The notes under the pieces are model-generated. The model did no database searches, was not told the DNA's origin, and saw only the letters and a list, made by a program, of their open reading frames with translations. Positions 23,112-31,462 of a stretch of DNA of 64,000 bases are shown here, one piece after another (position 1 is the stretch's first letter; the number at the start of each line of letters is the position of its first letter). Source of the stretch: Halichondria panicea (taxonomy: Eukaryota; Porifera; Demospongiae; Suberitida; Halichondriidae); NCBI RefSeq assembly GCF_963675165.1, contig NC_087383.1, forward strand, positions 1,704,979 to 1,768,978, given 5' to 3'. The translations under genes and the position numbers were made by a program.

Positions 23112-25237
23112 TTAGAGGTCATTTTTATACGTTGTATATGCATTCATGCCAGTTTGTCTTTTGATGCTTTTCTGTCCTTCAAATTCGAGCTTCATTTGTA
23201 TAAGCAAATCTTTCACAACTCCTCTTTCCGGATAGTTAGGGTGGTCACGCACCTTGTCCGACAATACACCCAATAGCTGCGCAAATTCCTTCTCTAATTT
23301 CGAGTCACTCCACACCAGTCGAGAAATGTTCATGAAGAGAGACAGCATGGCCAGAATTGATCGTGTTTTGTAGCACATTTCGTAATCAAAATTCGGAGAT
23401 TTCAGACTATAATAGTACACCAGTATCGATCTTGCAAATTCGGTGCTTGTTTGTGTACTTGTCGAAGGCATTTTTGCGAGTAAAGATTCGATACTTTTTC
23501 TGCAAACAGAAAATTGCAGAGTAGACAGTCTGTCAGTCATTCCAGTGATCAACCTTGCAATGTACAGTTTGTCATGGTGATGTACACTCAGGGTGGATAA
23601 GCTGGAAGCTAAGCGTTCTACTGAGCATGCCCAGTGGGAAGATGGAATAGCTGTAACGAGAGATCCAATACAGACTGTAATATCGTGAGGTATCACTTCT
23701 TGGTGGACATTCGTATCGAGAGAAATATTGAAAATGATCATAATCAATTCTTCTAGCTCCTCCACAGTGTAGTGTTCGGGGCATGTCTCCACACACAGTC
23801 TCAAATAACGAAGAAGTAGACAGAGGTTAACAAAGATCGATTGCGATGATTCAAATACATTGTCATTTTCTTGATGAGGGAGGTCGTTTCTCGATAATCT
23901 CTCTCTGTCAACACCTAAGGTTACTAGGATATCAATAACGTCAGCCATAGATGGAGAAAATATTGAGTCAACTTGATTAATTGCTTTAGCTCTTTTGACA
24001 AGATCGACAAGGTTCGAGAAAGCTCCTTTGGAGAGGAGCTGATCACATGATCGGCACATGATCTGGAACAGCCACTGCCATATAGACAAAGGGCATGGGT
24101 TCTCTTTGTAACACAGTCCAAGCCATTCACTCGTAAGCAGTAGAGTTAACCCCTCCGTTGAATCTTGGGAGAGTAACATTCGCTTCATGCCTTCTAGTGG
24201 TCCTTCCTGGGGAGTTATTTCAGCACATGGGGGATACAATTCTTCAATCAGCAAAGGGGGGTTGACGAACAGGGACTTCCCCGGTGGATTTAGAGGGAGA
24301 GAGGGCGTATCGTCAATGGAGTCCAACTTTGGTAGCTCGGAAACAGAGTCAGAGTCAAGTGATGAGAGTCCGACATTGTCTAATAATTCATCTTCTTCTG
24401 GGCCCTGGTCCTCCAGTATCTTGCTCAACCCGAGAATACCTCCTTGGGACTTGTACTTCTCCAACTGCATGAAAACCACAATATTACTACTAGCAGGAAA
24501 TCAGCAACTGTAGTGTACTAGCAAACTGCAAAACCACAATGTTTTTCAAAAAAGCCTTTGAAGATAATTCCTATATAAATGACTGTAGTGTACATTTTGA
24601 AACCTTGCATACGTGCATAAGAGACACCTCTATAAGTACACTTCTTCTCACTTTTTCTGTCATATCTTTCCTCATCCTGCCACTCTCGGATAGCTGCCTC
24701 ATCTTCTTGGATAGTTTCTCTCCTTTCTTTATAGCCTTCTTGTGATCATGACCCATCTTCAGAGGGGAGTCTTCAAGGGAGTCTTGAAGGGAGTCTTCAA
24801 GGGGGGGTGGAGGTGGAGGTGGAGGTGGAGGTATACTGTCATGTGATGGACTACATTGGGTAGAGCCGATCAGCAATGAGGATATGGGTCCGGGTATCTT
24901 GACAGCAGGTGGTTCAACCTGGAATGAGAGGCGGGGTGGGTAGATGGCAAATAAATATACTCTCGGAATAGAGGCCCTATATATAATCATTAAACCATAA
25001 GTTGTATGCACAAGTAGTCTTCGTCCCAGACTCGTTGTCAATACAAGGATTAATTGGGGAGGGTGTGGCCAGACTAGTACACAGGCACATGTACGTGCCA
25101 TGAGATCACACCTTAATTTTTTTAGAAGGTGAACGGATGACATCTGCATATGAGGGCAGAAGAGGGTCTTCATCACTTTCTATGGACCTCAAGCTCTCAC
25201 CAGAGTTCGAGTCTGAATCTTCTAGCAGTCCAGCCAT
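23112..25237 (-). CDS. SLF2/FAM178-like protein (SMC5/6 localisation factor)
   Basis: Three exons join in frame: 25237 to about 25118, about 24919-24653, and a long last exon from about 24467 to 23112. The N-terminus (MAGLLEDSDSNSGESLRSIE) is acidic and Ser-rich. A run of ten Pro and a Lys-rich stretch follow. The large C-terminal helical region begins LEKYKSQGGILGLSKIL and includes LLTSEWLGLCY, CPLSIWQWLFQIM and ADVIDILVTLGV, which resemble FAM178/SLF2. In vertebrates SLF2 works with SLF1 and RAD18 to bring SMC5/6 to damaged DNA. An in-frame ATG 18 nt upstream overlaps a perfect NRF-1-like palindrome, so I chose the next one, which has a better start context. I assign the family from memory of its pattern, so it needs a profile search. 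Confidence 0.62.
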
Positions 25238-25248
25238 GCCGTCATTTC

Positions 25249-25260
25249 TGCGCATGCGCA
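25249..25260. promoter_or_regulatory. NRF-1-type palindrome between SLF2-like and arginine kinase genes
   Basis: TGCGCATGCGCA is a perfect 12-bp palindrome matching the NRF-1 consensus. It lies between two divergent genes whose starts are about 145 bp apart (25237 minus, 25381 plus). That position fits a shared promoter element. Confidence 0.55.
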
Positions 25261-25380
25261 ACCCAAGTTTGGTGGGTGGGCGTTGTATCACAAACAGGGA
25301 GTGGTGCTTTTGTAGCTAAGGTTACTGCTTGCATTCCTTGACGCCTGTAGCCCTTATAAAAAGCTGTTTGTCGTTTTTTG

Positions 25381-26550
25381 ATGGGTTGCAGTACTTCCAA
25401 TATGGCCGCAGAGAAAACTATCGATCCTTTCTTCGATCTCATCTTGGACGAGGACCTGAAAGAAAATCGATGGCCTCAGAAGATTACGGAATACAAGGCT
25501 CAGGGGGGGAAGACAAGCTTGATGTGTCAAGCAATCACAAAGGAAATCTTTGAGAAGCTTAAAGATCGCAAAACTGCCTCCGGCGGTTGGACCATTGCCC
25601 GGGCTATCAACACTGGCACGATGTATCCTACTTCTTTTGTTGGCTGTCATGCTGGGGATATGGAGTCCTACACTCTCTACAAGGAGCTTTTTCATCCCGT
25701 CATTGAGGCCTATCATATCGGCTACAAAATGGACGGCTCCATGAAACATGTCACCGATATGGATGTCGAGAAAATCACCGAAGATCTGACGGCCTCTGCA
25801 AAAGCAAAGATTATCTCCACTCGAATCCGAGTTGCTAGAAATCTCTCTTTTTATCCACTCAACCCTGCTGGCACTCGAGCCACTCGCGAAGAGATTGCTG
25901 AGCACATGGAAAAGGTGTTTTCAAGACTACCCGAGGACCTCAAAGGAGATTTCTTCCGTCACACGACAATGTCCGATGCCCAACGTCAACAGTTAATCGA
26001 CGACCACTTTCTATTCCGTGGCAAGGATAAAATGCAAGCTGCCAGCGGCTACCATCAGGACTGGCCTCATGGACGAGGAATCTTTGTTTCCAAGGACAAA
26101 AAATTCCTCTTGTGGATTAACGAAGGCGACCATCTTCGAATCATCTCGATGGAGCAAGGAGGTGACGTACGCTCTGTCTTTTCAAGACTCTCCAGTGGAA
26201 TCAAAGCGATCGAGAATGGCCTGAAGGAGGCGACTGGTCGAGATGAGGTCTTCATGAAGGATCCTTACCTTGGAATGGTGACCTGCTGCCCCACCAACAT
26301 CGGAACGGGAATGAGAGGATCTGTGCATATCCTTGTACCCAAATTGATCAAAGCATGGGGATTCGAGAAACTCGATACCTTGGCTCGTACGAGGAACTGC
26401 CAAGTGCGAGGATCGACTGGCGAGCACTCAGAGGTGATCGACAGAATCGATGTGTCCAACTGGCGTCGTCTTGGGTTCTCTGAGAGCACTCTGGTACAAG
26501 ACATGATCCGATTTGCCAACTACATTTCCGAGGAAGAAGACAAGCTGTAG
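25381..26550 (+). CDS. Arginine-kinase-type phosphagen kinase with altered catalytic Glu
   Basis: Single-exon gene of 389 residues. The N-terminal helical domain and the catalytic domain are complete: STRIRVARN (nucleotide-binding Arg), GIFVSKDKKFLLWINEGDH, the reactive-Cys loop CPTNIGTGMRGSVHI, and VRGSTGEHSE with the Glu that marks arginine kinases. The family moves phosphate between ATP and a guanidino compound as an energy buffer. The normally invariant NEEDH reads NEGDH, so the residue matching Glu225 of Limulus arginine kinase (Glu232 of creatine kinase) is Gly. The first ATG gives MGCSTSN, a classic myristoylation plus palmitoylation signal. A second ATG 7 codons on has the better context, so both membrane and soluble forms are possible. 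Substrate specificity is inferred. Confidence 0.88.
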   Translation: MGCSTSNMAAEKTIDPFFDLILDEDLKENRWPQKITEYKAQGGKTSLMCQAITKEIFEKLKDRKTASGGWTIARAINTGTMYPTSFVGCHAGDMESYTLYKELFHPVIEAYHIGYKMDGSMKHVTDMDVEKITEDLTASAKAKIISTRIRVARNLSFYPLNPAGTRATREEIAEHMEKVFSRLPEDLKGDFFRHTTMSDAQRQQLIDDHFLFRGKDKMQAASGYHQDWPHGRGIFVSKDKKFLLWINEGDHLRIISMEQGGDVRSVFSRLSSGIKAIENGLKEATGRDEVFMKDPYLGMVTCCPTNIGTGMRGSVHILVPKLIKAWGFEKLDTLARTRNCQVRGSTGEHSEVIDRIDVSNWRRLGFSESTLVQDMIRFANYISEEEDKL

Positions 26551-26848
26551 AACTCCCCTAGAAACTGACTGAACTGTAGACTTTTCTGTGTAGATCTAGT
26601 TAGGTTTATAATTCTAGTTTTATACATCTCATGTTATTATTTTTATCCAAATGTATGGCTAATTAATTACCTGCCGATGCAGATGATGTCATATTATATA
26701 ATCATTGTTTACCATCAAAATAATGCTCTGAACTTGTAGTGATTCCGTGCACGCATGCATATCGACCTCCTCTGAGTCTGGGATCTCTGTATTGTCGATG
26801 GTATACCGGTAGGAGTTGGAAGAGGTCACCTTTTGTAGCTAATTGAGC

Positions 26849-28654
26849 ATGAAGACATGTCTCAAGGTGCCCTTCTTAGCTATTACTACAGTCATAGTTG
26901 GTTATATTCCACTGATGATCCTGTCTCCTCAGCTCTATTCTAGATCTTCTGTAACACATCCATTGACAATTAAACCACTTTTGAGTCGAAGACTGTACAA
27001 CAGCATGGATAAAATAACACGAAATGATCATTTGGATATGAACGAAGTGGAAAAAGAGCTTTCCATTAGAAATTATGTTCCGAACAAGGTTATCAAATCA
27101 ATCGATGAAAAAATCAGATTAACTGTTTCACCCCTTCTAGTAGCCAATGGTGGCGAGGTCACTGTTCAATGGAACAATTTGCATCACCATACATGCAATA
27201 GCTGGATTGGTCTCTATTGTCCAGCACGTTCCTCACACTTCAACACAATTGATTTCTGGTGGATTAAAGACTTGGTTGACAATACACAGACATACATCAG
27301 TGTTAGATTCACTCTGTACAATGTGAGAACTGACTGTCAATTTCGTTACTTTGTCAATGACACTGCGACTAAACTGGTTGCTGTTAGCAGCAAGATCCAC
27401 TTTATAGACGCTCAAAATTCTCATCTTCACGTTCACTTAGCCCTCACCAACAAACACAATGAAATGCGAGTGCAGTGGACAACTGGAAAAGAATGTGTTC
27501 CCACTGTTCATTATGGCAGATTACCTGATAATCTTAACCTCAAAGCTACTGGTATCTCCAGGACGTACGCAGCATCGGACATGTGTGGTCCTCCAGCTAA
27601 CATGTCTGCATACTTTATCAATCCTGGCTATCTTCACGATGTTTTACTAACAGACTTGACTCCAAACACTCAGTACTACTATCAAGTCAGTGGAACAGGA
27701 ATCTCCAGTGAAACAATGACTTTCAGAACCTCCCCATACCCTGGCAGCAACCTCCCTCTCACCTTTGACATCTACGGAGACATGGACATTACAAAATATT
27801 CAGAGCAGACAGCGGCTCGCGTCTTAACTGACATCGAACGAGGAGCCTCATTCATACTGCATATTGGAGACCTGTCATATGCCACTGGTATAGCATATCG
27901 CTGGGACGAGTGGATGACACTGATAGAACCTCTCTCAAGCCGTGTGCCGTACATGGTATCTGTGGGTAACCATGAACAATGCTCAACTGGTGACAACAAG
28001 AATAACCCCTCAGGAAACTCGTTTCATCCGACTTGGGGCAATTATCGTCATGATTCGGGTGGTGAATGTGGAATGCCTACATCGAAACGTTTTCATATGC
28101 CAGATAATGGCAACGGTGTGTGGTGGTACAGTTTTAAGTACGGACTTACTCACATAATTCAACTCAGCACAGAACACAGTCTAAGTCCCGGGTCAGATCA
28201 GTACATCTGGCTAGAGAGAGCGCTTGAATCCGTCGATCGTGAGACCACCCCCTGGCTAATTGTGACAGGGCATCGTCCTTTATACAACAGTGTAGGCCAT
28301 CAAGATGACTTTAACGTTAGCTTATATTTGAGAAGAGACATTGATGATTTGCTTCACACACATGGTGTGGATTTGTTTGTAGCTGGACACTACCATTCTT
28401 ATGAGCGAACTTGCCAAGTGTATAAAGGGAAGTGTACTCCTGATGGTGTTTTACATGTGACTGTGGGGTGTGCTGGAATGTATTTGGAACCTGCACCTCT
28501 GTTGGGTTTCGATTGGTCAAAGCACTATGAAGCCTCTTATGGTTACGGACGAGTGACTATTATTAGTAAGAATGAACTTTTATGGGAATTTGTAAGAGTT
28601 GAAGATGGTTTTGTGTCAGATCATTTCAGGCTTCATAAGTTGAATTATTTATAA
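26849..28654 (+). CDS. Purple acid phosphatase, tandem copy 1
   Basis: Single-exon gene of 601 residues; the ATG is chosen to match copies 2 and 3. A hydrophobic segment at residues 6-28 acts as signal peptide or anchor. A fibronectin-like N-terminal domain (LTVSPLLVANGGEVTV, WTTGKECVPTVHYG) precedes the metallophosphatase domain. All five metal motifs are present: YGDMD, GDLSYATG, GNHE, VTGHRPLY and AGHYHSYER. The family uses a binuclear iron/metal centre to cleave phosphate esters in secretory or lysosomal compartments. It begins about 300 bp after the arginine kinase stop and is the first of three near-identical copies. Confidence 0.93.
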   Translation: MKTCLKVPFLAITTVIVGYIPLMILSPQLYSRSSVTHPLTIKPLLSRRLYNSMDKITRNDHLDMNEVEKELSIRNYVPNKVIKSIDEKIRLTVSPLLVANGGEVTVQWNNLHHHTCNSWIGLYCPARSSHFNTIDFWWIKDLVDNTQTYISVRFTLYNVRTDCQFRYFVNDTATKLVAVSSKIHFIDAQNSHLHVHLALTNKHNEMRVQWTTGKECVPTVHYGRLPDNLNLKATGISRTYAASDMCGPPANMSAYFINPGYLHDVLLTDLTPNTQYYYQVSGTGISSETMTFRTSPYPGSNLPLTFDIYGDMDITKYSEQTAARVLTDIERGASFILHIGDLSYATGIAYRWDEWMTLIEPLSSRVPYMVSVGNHEQCSTGDNKNNPSGNSFHPTWGNYRHDSGGECGMPTSKRFHMPDNGNGVWWYSFKYGLTHIIQLSTEHSLSPGSDQYIWLERALESVDRETTPWLIVTGHRPLYNSVGHQDDFNVSLYLRRDIDDLLHTHGVDLFVAGHYHSYERTCQVYKGKCTPDGVLHVTVGCAGMYLEPAPLLGFDWSKHYEASYGYGRVTIISKNELLWEFVRVEDGFVSDHFRLHKLNYL

Positions 28655-28875
28655 TCAATGTAGAAATAGTGTCATACTTTTCTATGTCATCATAATTATA
28701 CCTCTCTTCTTGGTCTCCAAGGAGACAGACATGGGCCCACTTGAGAGTAGTCACCCAGACGGGGCTCTCATAAATCCATTATTATATTATCGTCACCAAA
28801 CTGTCTAATCTGGCCCTCCGAAATGTATGAAATAGGAAGTTCCTCAATTGGTTTATCATTGGTTCAATGCAAAAT

Positions 28876-28985
28876 AAGATCAGTTGCCGAGCTCATCGCC
28901 AGAATCGATGTGTCGAAGTGGTGTCGTCTTGGATTCTCTGAGAGCACTCTGGTGCAAGACATGACATGATACGATAAGAAAACAA
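28876..28985 (+). pseudogene. Arginine kinase 3'-end fragment before phosphatase copy 2
   Basis: About 110 bp match the last part of the intact kinase gene (source 26439-26560), covering the region coding for RIDVSNWRRLGFSESTLVQD and the stop. The fragment has small deletions, lacks the rest of the gene and cannot encode a kinase. It marks the left edge of a duplicated block. The rest of 28655-29164 is non-coding and resembles the sequence after copies 2 and 3. Confidence 0.9.
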
Positions 28986-29164
28986 GCTGTAAATTTCCTC
29001 TGGAAAGTGTTAATGTTACATGTATGTGTAGATCTGTATGAGGGGCCTGGTTTCGAGGCTATGTAGGACCTTACTATAATAATTTTATTAATTAAATATA
29101 CCATTCAGGTATGATAACATTCAACCTAAAGAGAAGAGGCCTTTTTGTGGCTAAAAAGTGAATC

Positions 29165-30961
29165 ATGAGGACATATATCAAGGTGGCCTTCTTAGCTATT
29201 ACTACAGTCATAGTTGGTTATATTCCACTGATGATCCTGTCTTCTCAGCTCTATTCTAGATCTTCTGTAACACATCCATTGACAATTAAACCACTTTTGA
29301 GCCGAAGACTGTACAACAGCATGGATAAAATAACACGAAATGATCATTTGGATATAAACGAAGTGGAAAAAGAGCTTTCCATTAGAAATTATGTTCCGAA
29401 CAAGGTTATCAAATCAATCGATGAAAGAATCAGATTAACTGTTTCACCCCTTCTAGTAGCCAATGGTGGCGAGGTCACTGTTCAATGGAACAATTTGCAT
29501 CACCATGCATACAATAGCTGGATTGGTCTCTATTGTCCAGCACGTTCCTCACACTTCAACACAATTGATTTCTGGTGGATTAAAGACTTGGTCGACAATA
29601 CACAAACAGACATCAGTGTTAGATTCACTCTGTACAATGTCAGAACAGACTGTCAATTTCGTTACTTTGTCAATGACACTGCGACTAAACTGGTTGCTGT
29701 TAGCAGCAAGATCCACTTTATAGACGCTCAAAAAGCTCATCTTCACGTTCACTTAGCCCTCACCAAAAAACACAATGAAATGCGAGTGCAGTGGACAACT
29801 GGAAAAGAATGTGTTCCCACTGTTCATTATGGCAGATTACCTGATAATCTTAACCTCAAAGCTACTGGTATCTCCAGGACGTACGCAGCATCGGACATGT
29901 GTGGTCCTCCAGCTAACATGTCTGCATACTTTATCGATCCCGGCTATCTTCACGATGTTTTACTAACAGACTTGACTCCAAACACTCAGTACTACTATCA
30001 AGTCAGTGGAACAGGAATCTCCAGTGAAACAATGACTTTCAGAACCTCCCCACACCCTGGCAGCAACCTCCCTCTCACCTTTGACATCTACGGAGACATG
30101 GACATTACAAAATATTCAGAGCAGACAGCGGCTCGCGTCTTAACTGACATCGAACGAGGAGCCTCATTCATACTGCATATTGGAGACCTGTCATATGCCA
30201 CTGGTATAGCATATCGCTGGGACGAGTGGATGACACTGATAGAACCTCTCTCAAGCCGTGTGCCGTACATGGTATCCGTGGGTAACAATGAACAGTGCTC
30301 TACTGGCAATAGTGAGAAGGACCCCTCAGGAAACTCGTTTCATCCGATTTGGGGCAATTATCATCATGATTCGGGTGGTGAATGTGGAGTGCCTACATCG
30401 AAACGTTTTCATATGCCAGATAATGGCAATGGTGTGTGGTGGTACAGTTTTAAGTACGGACTTGCTCACATAATTCAACTTAGCACAGAACACAGTCTAA
30501 GTCCCGGGTCAGATCAGTACATCTGGCTGGACAGAGCGCTTCAATCCGTCGATCGTGAGACCACCCCCTGGCTAATTGTGACAGGGCATCGCCCTTTATA
30601 CAACAGTGAAGACTATCAAGATGATTTTAACGTTAGCTTACATTTGAGAAAAGACATTGAAGATTTGCTTTACACACATGGTGTGGATTTGTTTGTAGCT
30701 GGACACTACCATTCTTATGAGCGAACTTGCCAAGTGTACAAAGGGAAGTGTACCCCTGACGGTGTTTTACATGTAACTGTGGGGTCTGCTGGAATGCATT
30801 TGGACACTGCACCTCTGTTAGGTTTTGATTGGTCAAAGCACTTTGAAGCCTCTTACGGTTATGGACGAGTGACTGTTTTTAGTAAGAATGAACTTTTATG
30901 GGAATTTGTAAGAGTTGAAGATGGTTTTGTGTCAGATCATTTCAGACTTCATAAGTTATAA
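29165..30961 (+). CDS. Purple acid phosphatase, tandem copy 2, catalytic His changed
   Basis: Single-exon gene of 598 residues, almost identical to copies 1 and 3, with the same N-terminal hydrophobic segment and two-domain layout. Metal-binding motifs YGDMD, GDLSYATG, VTGHRPLY and AGHYHSYER are intact. The motif GNHE of the other copies is GNNE here (codon AAT for CAT), which keeps the bridging Asn but removes the His that family structures place next to the substrate phosphate. The surrounding stretch (EQCSTGNSEKDPSGN) has also diverged most among the copies. Activity may be lowered or lost while the fold remains. Confidence 0.92.
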   Translation: MRTYIKVAFLAITTVIVGYIPLMILSSQLYSRSSVTHPLTIKPLLSRRLYNSMDKITRNDHLDINEVEKELSIRNYVPNKVIKSIDERIRLTVSPLLVANGGEVTVQWNNLHHHAYNSWIGLYCPARSSHFNTIDFWWIKDLVDNTQTDISVRFTLYNVRTDCQFRYFVNDTATKLVAVSSKIHFIDAQKAHLHVHLALTKKHNEMRVQWTTGKECVPTVHYGRLPDNLNLKATGISRTYAASDMCGPPANMSAYFIDPGYLHDVLLTDLTPNTQYYYQVSGTGISSETMTFRTSPHPGSNLPLTFDIYGDMDITKYSEQTAARVLTDIERGASFILHIGDLSYATGIAYRWDEWMTLIEPLSSRVPYMVSVGNNEQCSTGNSEKDPSGNSFHPIWGNYHHDSGGECGVPTSKRFHMPDNGNGVWWYSFKYGLAHIIQLSTEHSLSPGSDQYIWLDRALQSVDRETTPWLIVTGHRPLYNSEDYQDDFNVSLHLRKDIEDLLYTHGVDLFVAGHYHSYERTCQVYKGKCTPDGVLHVTVGSAGMHLDTAPLLGFDWSKHFEASYGYGRVTVFSKNELLWEFVRVEDGFVSDHFRLHKL

Positions 30962-31195
30962 TCCTATATAATAATTATTATGTACAATGTTAATTATGTA
31001 CATACTTTTCTATGTCATACCTCTTTTCTTGGTTTCCAAGGACACAGACATGGGCTCGATCTACTTGAGAGTATAGTCACCCAGACGGGGCTCTCATAAA
31101 TCCATTATTATAATTATATCATCACCAAACCCTCCGAAATGCATGAAATAGGAAGTTCCCCAATTGGTTTATCATTTTCAATGCAAAAAAAAAGA

Positions 31196-31326
31196 TTGCC
31201 GAGCTGATCGCCAGAATCAATGTGTCCAACTGGCGTCGTCTTGGATTCTCTGAGAGCACTCTGGTGCAAGACATGATACGATTTGCCAAACAGATTTACA
31301 TTTTGAGGAAGAAAACAAGCTGTAGA
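31196..31326 (+). pseudogene. Arginine kinase 3'-end fragment before phosphatase copy 3
   Basis: About 130 bp match the kinase C-terminal coding end up to the stop. It is closer to the intact gene than the fragment at 28876: the RRLGFSESTLVQDMIRFA region is readable, followed by a small disruption. The left edge of homology is nearly the same as in the other fragment, so both came from repeats of one block. The rest of 30962-31462 is non-coding. Confidence 0.9.
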
Positions 31327-31462
31327 TTTCCTCTGGAAAGTGTTAATGTTACATGTACGTGTAGATCGACCTTACCATAATAATTATTATCACCATAGAT
31401 ATTGATTCAGGTATGATAACATTCAGAGAAGAGGTCACCTTTTTGTGGCTAAAAAGTGAATC

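Noticed and set aside
24187-24513. Plus-strand frame opposite the SLF2-like gene
   Set aside because: Shadow of the long minus-strand exon; it has no family signal or splice context.
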